DNA of 51,273 bases from Paracoccaceae bacterium (GCA_026710155.1 JAPORQ010000063.1:1-51273), one strand, 5' to 3'; counted from the stretch's first letter, positions 17,364-28,226 are shown. Made by a program: numbers and translations. Notes: generated by a model not told the origin, from the sequence alone.

Positions 17364-18271
17364 ATGCCAAACTGGAACCATGTACTTAAAGAAATTGAAA
17401 AAGAGACATCACAGGGCAACCCCACTCCATATGACACAATTCGACGAAAATATTTGATACAGCTTCATAAGCATTCTGGAAGAAATACGATAGGATATTA
17501 TTCCGGCTCCCTGGTTAAACCAACTGTCAATGGAATCAGTATTTCTGACGAAGACAAAAATGGTTTCATGGCTTGCATTCACAAAATGGATAGGTCCAAG
17601 GGGTTGGATTTAATCCTCCATACCCCGGGAGGTGATATAGCGGCAAGTGAATCCCTTGTCCACTATTTGAAGGGAATGTTTAAGAACGATATCCGAGCAA
17701 TTATTCCACAAATTGCTATGTCTGCAGGAACAATACTTGCCTGTTCATGTAAATCAATCGTAATGGGGAAACATTCCAACCTTGGACTTGTTGACCCACA
17801 GATTAACGGGATTCCCTGTATTGGAGTCCTTACCGAATTCAAAAAAGCCTATTCTGAAATACAGAAGGACAATCGGGCTGCATTGGTTTGGAATCCCATT
17901 CTCAGCAGTCTCACACCTTCTTTTCTACAGCAGTGCGAATGGGCAGTTAAAAGGCTTTTCTGGAGAAGACCCTGAGGGAAAACATGTTGAGTGGTTTTGA
18001 GGAAAATAAACAAAACGATACCGTTAAAATGATTTTGGACAGATTGACAAATTTGGAATTCAACAAATCACATGATCGGCACATACACCATCAGGAATGC
18101 CAGCATATTGGTTTAAAAATCGAAAGGCTTGAAGACAAGAAAAGTCAAAAGTTCCATGATCTTGTCCTTACTGTCCATCATTGCTTTATGCACACCCTTG
18201 CCAATACCAATGCTTTCAAGATAATCGAAGACTATCGGGGTAGGGCACTGGTAAAAATCCAAACTTTATGA
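17364..18271 (+). pseudogene. SDH-family Clp-fold serine protease, frameshifted
   Basis: The first frame (17364-17975) encodes the protease core: LDLILHTPGGDIAASESLVH, IPQIAMSAGTILACSCKSIV with the nucleophilic Ser, and GLVDPQINGIPC. These are features of the SDH (serine dehydrogenase proteinase, PF01972) family, often membrane-linked SppA relatives. Homology continues in another frame with KAFLEKTLRENMLSGFEENK and HIHHQECQHIGLKIERLED to 18271. One extra A in the four-base A-tract at 17949-17952 restores a single protein of about 302 residues. The break could be real decay or a sequencing indel. The whole family sequence is present and otherwise undamaged. Confidence 0.85.
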
Positions 18272-18298
18272 CATCGGATAAACTAAAGTATTTTTTAG

Positions 18299-18475
18299 GG
18301 ATTATATACTTGTTTCCCCATTGCCTGATTTCAGTTTTTTTTCTTGTTTTCCAAAAACCGCTAGTCCTTCTTTGGCGGTTGCATTGTTATTGCCTCGCCT
18401 GCATTTTCAGGTGAGTCCTTGATCATGGGAGACTCCTCGTGGCATTCGGACTGGTTTGCCCTGGGTTTCTTTGTT
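18299..18475 (+). repeat. MITE-like left end, repeat C (copy 1)
   Basis: It begins GGGATTATATACTTGTTTCC and shares TGATTTCAG, CTTCTTTGGCGGTTGC, GTCCTTGAT and TGCCCTGGGT in order with 28228-28400. The matching right end seen at 28441 is missing here; another repeat fragment follows instead. It is best read as a truncated relative of the MITE family with TATACTTG ends. Confidence 0.7.
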
Positions 18476-18679
18476 TCTTAGGCTTGCGTCTTGACTGTCG
18501 GACGATCATTGCGGGTTGGCATGTTCTTCTCCAATTATGGATGATGGCAATGTTTCAACAGGATTGTTGTTCCGAATCTGAACGATCTTCACTCAAGACG
18601 AATCCGTCATTTTCGACATTGAACTGTTGGCAGGAAGAATATCGACCATCGCCAAATCGTTTCTTCCCATTCTTCCAAT

Positions 18680-18924
18680 CTTGTCAAAATGATTTTCTCA
18701 CCCTATGTTTTCAGTCATCTGGAATACTCGTTCTCTTGGATGCAAAATGTGTTTGTGGTATTCCCGACCCTTCCCCCAAAAACCTGATTCTGCACGTTTT
18801 ACCCCTTTGGGACGGAAAACGAACAAAATCGAAAGGGAAATTGAACGAATCAACCCGAAGAGGCAAAATCACCCAAATTGGGCTGTTTCATGGCAAAATT
18901 TAGCGCAATATGGAAAACACACCC
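18680..18924 (+). repeat. ISKra4-like element fragment, repeat D (copy 2)
   Basis: This stretch matches 8050-8298 along its whole length, including TTGTCAAAAT, CGGAAAACGAACAAAAT, GGGCTGTTTCATGGCAAAAT and the terminal ACACCC. It is therefore the outer end of the same element whose transposase relic splits the MNT gene. The transposase part is not recognisable here. Open frames over it are by-products. Confidence 0.75.
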
Positions 18925-19732
18925 GAAAAGCCCAGGAAACACACCCATGAATTACCGGCTGGCTTTTACGGATTGGGCTAACATTCGCTCGGCGATGGGC
19001 ATAGCCGACAATCCGGTTTCCAGCATTGGTGTCACTGCCAAGATCATAAACACCAGCGCCGAAGTTCAGGAAATTGACTTGGGAACGATGACTTCAACGC
19101 AAGATCTATCAGGCGTGAGAACGAACGTTGCCCTGACTGAAAAGACACCCTATTCTACAATCTTATACACGGATTTTGCAGGGCAGGGGAAGACGATCCC
19201 ATGTCGGTGAGATGTTTCATGACGGGCAGGAATTAAAGCGTCACTGATGGTATTGAGGGTTTGCCTACTATCGGCGGCACGGGTTCGGGATGTTTCCAGA
19301 CGGGTCGATTTCTGGATATCAGAAATTGCATGTGCGGTCGAAGTTATTTTTCAAATTCCATTGAAAACGCCAGCCATAAGATTTTGTTGGGATACCGTTG
19401 ATGATGTCCTGAAGGTACTGTTTTTGAGGTAGATGCATCGAAGACTTTTTTATAATCTTCAATGAGTCATTATCTTTGGAGAAATGGTATTAATTCAAGG
19501 AAGTTTATGCTAACCATCATTTTCCTTGAGGGCTTCAACCCCATTACCAAATCCCGTTAATGAAATACTTTATGATAGGGTTGACAGGCGTAACAACGAT
19601 CGATGGCAAAATGGATGTCTTCGTGCCCTTGAGTCCTTTTGCCACGAAATTGGTTTGCAAAACTGCTGGTAGGATAATAAGTAAGGGAAATTCAATCCTT
19701 GGGTGTAATTGCAAGAGATGGATTAGAGATAA
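18925..19732. other. Repeat debris and unrecognised coding scrap
   Basis: The frame at 18947-19210 (MNYRLAFTDWANIRSAMGIA to a TGA) has a protein-like composition, with ITAKIINTS-like beta strands, but no family I recognise and no gene context. It may be the end of a lost surface protein. From 19211 to 19732 there is no convincing gene, RNA or strong hairpin. The stretch ends at the prpE start. Confidence 0.4.
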
Positions 19733-21631
19733 ATGAGTTACAAGAAGGTATACAACACTTGGAAAAATGATCCTGAAGCCTTTTGGCTCAATTTATGTGA
19801 GGATATTGATTGGGATAGGAAACCCTCCAAGGCACTATTTACCAGAAAGGAACCTTTTTACAGCTGGTTTGATGATGGGATGGTCAATACCTGTTGGAAT
19901 GCAGTTGACCGACATGTAAATGCAGGCAGGGGAGACCAACCCGCATTGATTTATGATAGTCCGGTTACGCAATCCAAATCAATAACAACATATTCCGAAT
20001 TACAGTCAAAGGTATCCAAGGTTGCCGGCGTACTGGTGAATCTGGGTGTGAAAAAAGGGGACAGGGTCATAATTTACATGCCCATGATTCCAGAGGCTGT
20101 AATTGCCATGTTGGCATGCAGCCGAATTGGAGCCATCCATTCGGTTGTTTTTGGAGGGTTTGCAGCAAGGGAGTTGGCTGTAAGAATAGATGATGCCAAA
20201 CCAAAATGCATTTTAACTGCTTCCTGCGGGATTGAACCCAATGGTCTGGTCGAATACAAGCCACTTTTGGATGAAGCCATCGAATTGGCAAATTGCAAGC
20301 CACAAAGTTGTGTGCTTTATCAAAGGGAACAATGCCATGCTGATTTAATCGAGGGAAGGGATTACGATTGGAATGAAATGACTTCATCGGCCACACCGTC
20401 TGATTGCGTATCCCTACCCGGTGATCACCCCCTTTATATTTTGTACACATCTGGAACCACTGGCCAGCCGAAAGGCGTGGTTCGTCCGAGTGCCGGTCAT
20501 CTTGCTGTTCTGCATTGGACCATGAAAAACTTTTATGGTGTTGAACCAGGAGAAGTTTTCTGGGCTGCCTCCGATGTCGGTTGGGTGGTTGGACACTCCT
20601 ACATTTGTTATGCACCTCTGATTCATGGAAACACAACCGTAATCTATGAAGGCAAACCTGTTGGAACCCCTGATGCAGGCGCGTTTTGGCGGGTGATTTC
20701 TGAATACAAGGTAAGTACCTTATTTACGGCACCAACAGCCTTCAGGGCAATCAAGAGACTTGACCCCAATGCAGAATTGCTGGCTGGGTATGACATGTCC
20801 TGTTTCAAAACCCTGTTTCTGGCTGGTGAAAGGGCAGACCCGGATACTCTTCAATGGGCCGAGAAACATCTGAGGGTACCGGTCATTGATCATTGGTGGC
20901 AAACCGAAACCGGATGGGTGATTACAGGAAACCCGATAGGGATTGAAACACTCCCCGTGAAACACGGTTCCTCCTACGTACCAATGCCTGGATATGATAT
21001 TCAAATACTGGATAATGAAGGTCATGAACTTTGCCGTGGCGAACTTGGTTCGATTACGGTCAAATTACCCTTGCCACCGGGTAATTTCCCAACCCTGTGG
21101 AATGCCGATCAGAGGTATATTACAAGTTATCTTGAGGAGTTTCCGGGTTATTACAATACGGGCGATGCCGGATATATGGATGAGAATGGTTATGTCCATA
21201 TCATGGCCAGAACGGATGATGTGATCAATGTTGCCGGTCACAGATTGTCCACGGGCGGCTTGGAAGAAGTCCTTGCAAGTCATCCGGATGTTGCAGAATG
21301 TGCGGTCATTGGTGTCGCCGACGAACTGAAAGGTCAACTGCCCATGGGGCTTGTTTGCCTGAATTCAGGTTCGGAAGGAAGAACAGAAAAGGTTGTACCG
21401 GAATGCATCAAGTTGATCAGGGAAAAGGTCGGTCCGTTTGCTGCCTTTAAACTCGCAGTCGTTGTAGACCGCTTGCCCAAAACAAGATCAGGTAAAATCC
21501 TGCGGGGTATAATGGTCAAGATTGCCAATGGAGAATCCTACAACATGCCTGCTACAATAGATGACCCGGTTATATTGGAAGAAATAACCGAGAAACTTGC
21601 AACCATCGGTTATCCCAAAACCATTATTTAA
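19733..21631 (+). CDS. prpE: Propionyl-CoA synthetase (propionate-CoA ligase)
   Basis: It activates propionate to propionyl-CoA via an adenylate in the cytosol. At 632 residues it has the PrpE N-terminus (YNTWKNDPEAFW, CEDIDWDRKPSKALF), the phosphate loop LYILYTSGTTGQPKGVVRPS, the ATP motif WWQTETGW and the Lys motif PKTRSGKILRG near residue 590. PrpE rather than Acs is favoured by the DIDWDRKP segment and ASDVGWVVGHSYICYAPL. It supplies the substrate of PccAB, encoded about 15 kb away. upp follows after 14 bases with its own ribosome site. Confidence 0.93.
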   Translation: MSYKKVYNTWKNDPEAFWLNLCEDIDWDRKPSKALFTRKEPFYSWFDDGMVNTCWNAVDRHVNAGRGDQPALIYDSPVTQSKSITTYSELQSKVSKVAGVLVNLGVKKGDRVIIYMPMIPEAVIAMLACSRIGAIHSVVFGGFAARELAVRIDDAKPKCILTASCGIEPNGLVEYKPLLDEAIELANCKPQSCVLYQREQCHADLIEGRDYDWNEMTSSATPSDCVSLPGDHPLYILYTSGTTGQPKGVVRPSAGHLAVLHWTMKNFYGVEPGEVFWAASDVGWVVGHSYICYAPLIHGNTTVIYEGKPVGTPDAGAFWRVISEYKVSTLFTAPTAFRAIKRLDPNAELLAGYDMSCFKTLFLAGERADPDTLQWAEKHLRVPVIDHWWQTETGWVITGNPIGIETLPVKHGSSYVPMPGYDIQILDNEGHELCRGELGSITVKLPLPPGNFPTLWNADQRYITSYLEEFPGYYNTGDAGYMDENGYVHIMARTDDVINVAGHRLSTGGLEEVLASHPDVAECAVIGVADELKGQLPMGLVCLNSGSEGRTEKVVPECIKLIREKVGPFAAFKLAVVVDRLPKTRSGKILRGIMVKIANGESYNMPATIDDPVILEEITEKLATIGYPKTII

Positions 21632-21645
21632 TTGAGGAGAGTTGA

Positions 21646-22278
21646 GTGGAAGACAATCTGACCATAGTAAACCACCCCCTTATCCAGCATAAACTGACCT
21701 TGATGAGGAAGAAAAAAACATCCTCGTCGGAATTCAGAAGATTGCTGAGGGAGGTTTCGATGTTGCTGGCATATGAAATTACTCGGGATCTTCCTGTTGG
21801 CACAAAACCGATTGAAACACCCTTGATGCCCATGGATGCACCAACGCTGAAGGGCAAGAAACTCGCGCTGGTTTCTATTCTCAGAGCAGGCAACGGACTT
21901 TTGGAAGGTGTTCTGGAATTAATTCCATCTGCCAGGGTAGGTTATATCGGTTTATACCGCAATGAAGAAACACTGAAGCCTGTCGAATATTATTTCAAGG
22001 TGCCCCTGGACCTGGACCAAAGATTGGTTATTCTTCTTGATCCCATGTTGGCGACAGGGCATTCAGCAGCAGCAGCTGTTGCAAGGTTGAAGGATGAGGG
22101 TGCAAAAAACATACGATATGTATGCCTGGTTGCTGCACCTGAAGGTGTCAAGGTCATGAAAGATCTGCATCCGGATATTCAGGTAATAACCGCAGCACTT
22201 GACACCAAACTCAATGAGGTGGGATATATTCTTCCTGGATTGGGTGATGCAGGTGACCGATTATATGGTACAACCTGA
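21646..22278 (+). CDS. upp: Uracil phosphoribosyltransferase
   Basis: It salvages uracil to UMP with PRPP. The 210-residue protein has the family start ([19 protein letters not shown]), [20 protein letters not shown], the PRPP loop [20 protein letters not shown] and the C-terminal [11 protein letters not shown]. The start is GTG at 21646, well placed after GAGGAGAG. It probably shares a transcript with prpE and converges on guaD, forming a small base-salvage pair. Confidence 0.96.
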   Translation: MEDNLTIVNHPLIQHKLTLMRKKKTSSSEFRRLLREVSMLLAYEITRDLPVGTKPIETPLMPMDAPTLKGKKLALVSILRAGNGLLEGVLELIPSARVGYIGLYRNEETLKPVEYYFKVPLDLDQRLVILLDPMLATGHSAAAAVARLKDEGAKNIRYVCLVAAPEGVKVMKDLHPDIQVITAALDTKLNEVGYILPGLGDAGDRLYGTT

Positions 22279-22291
22279 GATTGCAATAACG

Positions 22292-23602
22292 CTATTGGCT
22301 TGAATTGTGGGTATTGACCTTCTCGCCATAGACCCAAACATCCTTAATGGCTTTTTCGTTTCCCATCATGATCGTGGGAAAGAGGGCATCCCAGATATTG
22401 TCTGAGCGTTTTGCCCTCTGCGAAATCACCTCGGTGGAGTATAAATCCAGGGCAATGATGTCCGCTTCCATGCCAGGCTGTAAGTTCCCTATGGTATTCT
22501 CCAAATGGAGTGATTTGGCGTTTCCAACCGTTGACAACCAATATAGCTGTGAAGGATGCAGTGAATATCCGCAAAGTTGACTAACCTCATAAGCAGAGGC
22601 CATTACCCGAAACATGGAGAATGATGATCCTCCACCGGTGTCAGTTGCCAGGCCGGTATGAAAACCTGCAGTTTTTCTTTCCCATAATCTGAACAAACCG
22701 GAACCGATAAAAAGGTTTGATGTCGGACAGTGTATCAACCTGCCATCAGCCTCTTTTATTCTGTCAAGTTCGCTGTCGGACAAGTGGATGCCATGGCCAT
22801 ACAATCCTCGATCACCAAGCAAGTTGAAGTGTTCGTAGACTTCCAGATAATCTTTGCTGTTTGGGAAAAGTTCACCAACCCAAGAAATTTCTTCCAATTG
22901 TTCCGAGAGATGCGTCTGCATCAGGCAATCGGGATATTCCTTCCACAAGGAACCCATCGCTTCCAGTTGCTCAGCCGTCGAGGTCGGGGCAAACCTCGGT
23001 GAAATGGCATAGGACAAGCGGCCTTTCTCGTGCCACCTGGCAATCAATTCCCTTGAATCATCATAGGCTGATATTGGCGTGTCAAGCAGTCTCGGTGGAG
23101 CATTGCGGTCCATGCATGTTTTGCCCGCAATAATTCTCATGCCCCTCTGTTCAGCGCCTTCGAATATGGCATCAACACTTTCAGGATGTATGGTGCAGAA
23201 AGAACTGACTGAAGTAACACCATTTTGCAAAAGGGTGTCGAGGTAAAACCCTGCGGTTTGACTGGCATATTCACTGTCTCCGAATTTTTCCTCTTCCGGA
23301 AAGGTATAGGTATTCAACCATTCTATCAATCTGGCTCCCCAACTGGCTATGATCCTGGTTTGAGGGTAATGGGCATGGGTATCGATCAGGCCAGCAGTAA
23401 GTATGCAATCCCTGTAATCAAAGGTTGGGACTTCGGGATATTTTGACAATAAATCCGAACGATTGCCCATATCGGCGATAAGACCATCGACAATGTATAA
23501 TCCACCATCCGAATTATAATCCGTGGCATTGTCAAATGACTCCTCAAAGGGTTCTGCCTTAAAGCCAAGCGTTTGACCAAGTAATATCTTTTTCCCGCTC
23601 AT
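22292..23602 (-). CDS. guaD: Guanine deaminase
   Basis: A zinc amidohydrolase that converts guanine to xanthine. At 436 residues, the metal ligands are visible: DTHAHYPQ (HxH, about residue 72), QTHLSEQ (about 230), GHGIHLSD and ATDTGGGSS with the final Asp. GLIDTHAHYPQTRIIASWGA and HCPTSNLFIGSGLF are typical of guanine deaminases rather than cytosine deaminases. It converges on upp and diverges from mgtE. The promoter must lie in the 143 bases shared with mgtE. Confidence 0.93.
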   Translation of the reverse strand: MSGKKILLGQTLGFKAEPFEESFDNATDYNSDGGLYIVDGLIADMGNRSDLLSKYPEVPTFDYRDCILTAGLIDTHAHYPQTRIIASWGARLIEWLNTYTFPEEEKFGDSEYASQTAGFYLDTLLQNGVTSVSSFCTIHPESVDAIFEGAEQRGMRIIAGKTCMDRNAPPRLLDTPISAYDDSRELIARWHEKGRLSYAISPRFAPTSTAEQLEAMGSLWKEYPDCLMQTHLSEQLEEISWVGELFPNSKDYLEVYEHFNLLGDRGLYGHGIHLSDSELDRIKEADGRLIHCPTSNLFIGSGLFRLWERKTAGFHTGLATDTGGGSSFSMFRVMASAYEVSQLCGYSLHPSQLYWLSTVGNAKSLHLENTIGNLQPGMEADIIALDLYSTEVISQRAKRSDNIWDALFPTIMMGNEKAIKDVWVYGEKVNTHNSSQ

Positions 23603-23745
23603 TTCAAAATTTCATATTTATTTTTCAGTTTGGTACAATATCATAGGCAAGTAAATTGAAGCCCCAAGAAAAATCGTACAACAAATAGAGGCCTTAACTC
23701 CAGTTTGTGGGGAAATCAACCGCTGAATGGGTGATGGAGGGTAGC

Positions 23746-25116
23746 ATGGTAGAAAATATTTCCAGTCACGAAACATCTTATGAGTTGAACTCAAATCTGG
23801 TTGAATCTGTTCTTACGGCAATTGAAACCAAAGACAGGGCATTACTCAAACAGCTGTTCGAGGATATCCATGAAGCCGATATTGCTGATTTGCTCGAACA
23901 ATTTGATGCCGATATCAGGGAAAAGCTGGTAACAATTTGGGGTTCGGATTTTAATTTGGAAGTTCTCCCCGAATTGGAAGAAAAAATCAGGGACGAGATT
24001 GTATCGCTGCTCCATCCAAATCAAATCGCAAGCTCGGTTGGTGATCTCGAATCTGATGAAATTGTTGATATTGTCGAAGATCTCGAAACCAGGCAACAGG
24101 ATATGTTTCTAGGGGCCTTGGAAGAAACCGAGCTTGCTGCAGTGCAGATGTCGCTCAATTACCCAGAGGATACTGCCGGGCGATTGATGCAAAGAAAATT
24201 CGTCATGCTTCCCGAGGGCTGGAATGTGGGTCAAGCCATTGATAAAATAAGAAGTTCGGAGAATCTGCCCGACGAATTTTATCATATCCTGGTGGTTTCA
24301 CCCAAGATAGCACCATTGTATCAGGTTTCACTGGGACGATTGATGTCTTCCCACCGTAATGTTGAACTGGCCTCGGTCGCCGATGAGGATTTCAGGACCT
24401 TTCCCGCACTGGAGGATCAACATGACGTGGCTTATGCCTTCAACCAGTACCATCTGATTTCTGCACCGGTTGTTGATGAAAACGACCGGGTTGTAGGAGT
24501 TATAACGATCGATGATGCCATGGGTGTCCTTGACGAAGAGGCTGAGGAAGATTTAATGAGGCTTGGGGGCGTAGGTGATGAAAGCCTTACCGACAGGGTA
24601 TTTGGCATTGCCAGACAAAGGCTGCCTTGGTTGTTGATCAATCTGATAACGGCAATATTGGCATCAATGGTTATCGCTCAATTCACTGACACCATAGAAG
24701 CCATTGTTGCTCTAGCGGTTCTGATGCCAATCGTTGCCTCCATGGGCGGTAATGCCGGAACACAATCTCTGACTGTTGCCGTAAGAGCATTGGCAACCAA
24801 GGACTTGACCGGCTTGAATTCATTCAGGGTCATAAGAAGAGAGTTTTGGGTAGGTTTGATAAACGGCATCCTATTTGCCTTGATTGTCGGTGGGGTTGGA
24901 TATTTGTGGTTTGGCGATCCAATTCTCGGTATCGTTCTGGGTCTGGCCATGGTCGTCAATATGGTTGTGGCAGGCCTTTCAGGAATACTGACTCCACTGG
25001 CCCTTGAAAAAGTCAATATTGACCCGGCGGTTGCTTCCAGTGTTTTTGTTACAACAGTTACAGATTTGATCGGCTTTTTTGTTTTTCTTGGACTGGCTGC
25101 GGTAGTCCTTCTGTAA
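23746..25116 (+). CDS. mgtE: MgtE magnesium transporter
   Basis: An inner-membrane Mg2+ channel gated by its cytosolic domain. The N-terminal MgtE domain (DIHEADIADLLEQFDADIRE) is followed by two CBS domains (about residues 140-260, with HDVAYAFNQYHLISAPVVDE and VVGVITIDDAM). Five hydrophobic helices follow from about residue 290, with the pore motif MPIVASMGGNAGTQ and the VRALATKDL segment. I chose the ATG at 23746 over the GTG at 23707 because GGAGGG sits just before it, giving 456 residues. It converges on the mutase gene with an 11-base gap. Confidence 0.95.
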   Translation: MVENISSHETSYELNSNLVESVLTAIETKDRALLKQLFEDIHEADIADLLEQFDADIREKLVTIWGSDFNLEVLPELEEKIRDEIVSLLHPNQIASSVGDLESDEIVDIVEDLETRQQDMFLGALEETELAAVQMSLNYPEDTAGRLMQRKFVMLPEGWNVGQAIDKIRSSENLPDEFYHILVVSPKIAPLYQVSLGRLMSSHRNVELASVADEDFRTFPALEDQHDVAYAFNQYHLISAPVVDENDRVVGVITIDDAMGVLDEEAEEDLMRLGGVGDESLTDRVFGIARQRLPWLLINLITAILASMVIAQFTDTIEAIVALAVLMPIVASMGGNAGTQSLTVAVRALATKDLTGLNSFRVIRREFWVGLINGILFALIVGGVGYLWFGDPILGIVLGLAMVVNMVVAGLSGILTPLALEKVNIDPAVASSVFVTTVTDLIGFFVFLGLAAVVLL

Positions 25117-25128
25117 TGATTTGAAAAT

Positions 25129-27264
25129 CTACGAGTTTCGTTGGGCGTTATTGAGTAACGCCATCACTTCACGAGCGGCATCGGTAATCTTGGTTCCGGG
25201 GCCAAATACAGCCTTGACACCAGCATCAAAGAGGAATTGGTGATCCTGCTTGGGGATTACACCTCCACAAATCACGATTTTATCACTTGCTCCTTCCTGT
25301 TTCAGATGTTCGATAAGTTTGGGTGCAAGCGTGGTGTGACCAGCCGCTTGTGAACTCACACCGATAACATGAACGTCATTATCGATGGCATCCCTGGCAG
25401 CTTCTTCGGGAGTTTGAAAAAGCGGTCCAATATCCACGTCAAAACCAAGATCGGCAAATGCGGTTGCTATGACCCTCGCTCCCCTGTCATGCCCATCCTG
25501 TCCCATTTTGGTAACCAATATACGTGGTCTTCGTCCCTCCAGCTTGGCAAAATCGTTAACCAATTTCTGAACATTCCTAAATTCCTCATCCCCATCCAGG
25601 GCATTCCCATAGACACCGGTAAGGGTATTGGGATTGGCAAAATACCTTCCATATATTTCCTCAAGGGTCAATGAGATTTCACCAACCGTGGCTCGTTCCC
25701 TGGAAGCTTCAATTGCAGCCGTTAATATATTGTCATCTCCCGTTGCAGCCTCTTTCAGCTTCTGAAGAGCCTGTTGGCATTTCTCCTCATTTCTTGCAGC
25801 CTTGATTTTTATCAGTTTGGCAACCTGTTCGTCCCGAACCTTGTGGTTTTCAATCATCCTGATGTCCATTTCCTCCTCTTCCCGAGGTTGATATTTGTTG
25901 ACACCAACGATGACTTCCTCTCCCGTATCAATCATGGCCTGGCGGCGGGCAGCGGTCTCTTCAATCCTGAGTTTTGGCAGACCGGAATTAATGGCCTTGA
26001 CCATGCCCCCCATTTCATCCACTTCTTTCAGCAGTGACCATGCTTTTGCAATGATTTCATTGGTCAGTGTTTCCACGTAATAAGATCCGGCAAGGGGATC
26101 AACCGTATCCGTGATTCCCATTTCCTCCTGGAGAATCAACTGGGTATTGCGGGCAATTCTGGCCGAAAATTCCGTAGGAAGGGCAATCGCTTCATCAAGG
26201 GCATTCGTATGAAGGGACTGCGTTCCACCCAATACGGCAGCCAATGCTTCATAAGATGTTCTGATAACATTGTTGTAGGGGTCCTGGGCTTGTAAACTTA
26301 CACCGCTTGTCTGGCAGTGGGTACGCAACATCTTGGAGCGGGGATTCTGGGGATTGAATTCCGACATGATCCTGTGCCAGAGTACCCGTGCAGCCCTCAA
26401 TTTGGCAATTTCCATGAAAAAATTCATTCCTATGGCAAAGAAGAATGACAATCTTCCGGCGAAGCCATCAACATCAAGTCCACGAGAGATTGCAGCCCGG
26501 ACATATTCCCTTCCATCAGCAAGGGTATAGGCAAGTTCCTGCACGATGTTTGCCCCGGCTTCCTGCATGTGATATCCGGAAATCGAAATTGAATTGAACT
26601 TCGGCATTTCCCTGCTTGTAAAGGCGATGATATCACCAACAATTCGCATTGAAGGTTCAGGTGGGTAGATATAGGTATTTCGAACCATGAACTCTTTCAA
26701 AATATCGTTTTGAATTGTACCGGACAGTTTTTCGCGAGGTACTCCCTGTTCCTCCCCGGCAACAATGTAATTGGCCATGACCGGTATTACTGCACCGTTC
26801 ATGGTCATTGAAACGGAGACTCTGTTCAGGGGAATACCCTCAAACAAAATCTTCATGTCTTCAACAGAATCTATTGCTACACCGGCCTTGCCCACATCAC
26901 CTTCCACCCTGGGATGATCACTGTCATAACCCCGATGGGTTGCCAGGTCAAAAGCAACTGATATTCCCTGTTGGCCTCCATCCAGTGCTTTCCTGTAGAA
27001 AGCATTGGACTCCTCAGCCGTGGAAAAACCGGCATATTGTCTTATGGTCCAGGGTCTTCCTGTATACATGGTTGCTCTGGGGCCCCTGAGAAAGGGTTCC
27101 TCTCCCGGAAGGGAATCGAGATTGGGATTATCTAACAGATCTTCTTTGCTGTAAAGGGGCTTAACAACGATATCTTCAAGCGTAACCTTGTTGAGGTCTT
27201 CGGGCTCCTGTCCCCGTAGTTCCTTACGGGCTCTTTGTTTCCATTCGCTTAATTTTTTTGTCAT
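25129..27264 (-). CDS. Methylmalonyl-CoA mutase
   Basis: A B12-dependent enzyme that isomerises methylmalonyl-CoA to succinyl-CoA, the last step of propionate use. The barrel domain carries [39 protein letters not shown] and [10 protein letters not shown]. The C-terminal cobalamin domain has [19 protein letters not shown], with the DxHxxG motif whose His ligates cobalt. The protein is one chain of 711 residues from the ATG at 27264; a GTG at 27321 would add 19 residues, and neither has a strong ribosome site. The epimerase and the MeaB-type chaperone are not in the window. Confidence 0.95.
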   Translation of the reverse strand: MTKKLSEWKQRARKELRGQEPEDLNKVTLEDIVVKPLYSKEDLLDNPNLDSLPGEEPFLRGPRATMYTGRPWTIRQYAGFSTAEESNAFYRKALDGGQQGISVAFDLATHRGYDSDHPRVEGDVGKAGVAIDSVEDMKILFEGIPLNRVSVSMTMNGAVIPVMANYIVAGEEQGVPREKLSGTIQNDILKEFMVRNTYIYPPEPSMRIVGDIIAFTSREMPKFNSISISGYHMQEAGANIVQELAYTLADGREYVRAAISRGLDVDGFAGRLSFFFAIGMNFFMEIAKLRAARVLWHRIMSEFNPQNPRSKMLRTHCQTSGVSLQAQDPYNNVIRTSYEALAAVLGGTQSLHTNALDEAIALPTEFSARIARNTQLILQEEMGITDTVDPLAGSYYVETLTNEIIAKAWSLLKEVDEMGGMVKAINSGLPKLRIEETAARRQAMIDTGEEVIVGVNKYQPREEEEMDIRMIENHKVRDEQVAKLIKIKAARNEEKCQQALQKLKEAATGDDNILTAAIEASRERATVGEISLTLEEIYGRYFANPNTLTGVYGNALDGDEEFRNVQKLVNDFAKLEGRRPRILVTKMGQDGHDRGARVIATAFADLGFDVDIGPLFQTPEEAARDAIDNDVHVIGVSSQAAGHTTLAPKLIEHLKQEGASDKIVICGGVIPKQDHQFLFDAGVKAVFGPGTKITDAAREVMALLNNAQRNS

Positions 27265-27461
27265 TCGATTTACCGGATATGTTTTGATACTGGTTTGATT
27301 TACAGGTCGGGTCTTGAACACTTAACAGGAAAATGACCCAAGATTGGTGATAATTTCTTTTAATCCACATATATTGTAGAGGTTGAAGTTATTAAATGTT
27401 TTCCAGATTTAGAGTTCAAACCAATTGTCAATTTGAATTTCTTCGTGACCAAATATCAAAA

Positions 27462-27920
27462 ATGAAACCTGTTGTAACATTTTTTCTGGTGCCAATATTC
27501 TCTTTGCTGCTACCTTCCGTTGTTTTGAGTCAGGAAGATTCAGCAACAGTTCTGGATATAACCGATTTAACTCTAGAGGAAAACACCGGACTTACCATTG
27601 ATGAATTTCTGTGGCAAAAAAGACTTTTCATTATTTTTTCTGATTCGCCATTTGACCCGAATTACATAGAGCAGTTGGGATTTCTCGAAGATGGAGTTGA
27701 AAATCTGGATGAAAGGGAAGTTGTTGTCATGCTGGATTACAGCCCCGATGCCGAGAGCGCTATTCGTACCGAATTCCGTCCAAGGGGTTTTGCCATTTTA
27801 TTGATCGGCAAGGATGGAACGGTTTATCTCAGAAAGCCAACGACATGGAATGTCAGGGAAATCAGCCATACAATCGACAAATTCCCCATAAGACAACAGG
27901 AACTCCGGGCCAAAAACTAG
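27462..27920 (+). CDS. DUF4174 family secreted protein
   Basis: The 152-residue protein begins with a signal peptide (MKPVVTFFLVPIFSLLLPSV followed by VLSQ). The mature part has the DUF4174 features FLWQKRLFIIFSDSPFDPNY, DEREVVVMLDYSPDA, RPRGFAILLIGKDGTVYLRK and ISHTIDKFPIRQQELR. Its fold is thioredoxin-like in appearance but has no CxxC. Function is unknown; members occur in marine Alphaproteobacteria. I chose the ATG at 27462 rather than 27396 because it opens the signal peptide. A decayed pccA scrap follows. Confidence 0.85.
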   Translation: MKPVVTFFLVPIFSLLLPSVVLSQEDSATVLDITDLTLEENTGLTIDEFLWQKRLFIIFSDSPFDPNYIEQLGFLEDGVENLDEREVVVMLDYSPDAESAIRTEFRPRGFAILLIGKDGTVYLRKPTTWNVREISHTIDKFPIRQQELRAKN

Positions 27921-27939
27921 GTTTCGGCCCCACGATCAG

Positions 27940-28045
27940 GACGCTTATACTAATTCAAGTATTATTTAATCGGTAGTCGGGAAGTGCCAGATGATACGGC
28001 TATGGATTTGATTGTTCCCTTGCGGTTGGCCTACAAATTCGACAT
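27940..28045 (-). pseudogene. pccA 3'-end fragment, decayed duplicate
   Basis: This matches the end of pccA (about 36645-36770), at roughly three in four bases by eye. Shared blocks include AATTCAAGTATTA and TATGGATTTGATTGTTCC, and similarity extends about 20 bases past the stop codon. It covers the last 30 or so codons, after the biotinylation motif, with frame damage. It is much more diverged than the folD scrap, so it is an older event. Confidence 0.75.
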
Positions 28046-28226
28046 CGCTACAAGCCAACTCAAGTACCAAAATAAAGATAAGTTTGAAGAATGGATCGTC
28101 TGATCGTTATAGAAAGATACATACGCTCTGCTAAAAAAATTGTAATTTTACTTCCTGACATCATAAAACCTAAATATGGCTACTCAATCCAGCATAGAAT
28201 AATCCATACTTGATAGCTAAATTTTG

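Noticed and set aside
18439-18903. Plus-strand 154-codon frame
   Set aside because: It lies across two repeat fragments with no family similarity; its homologous region near 8100 is non-coding.
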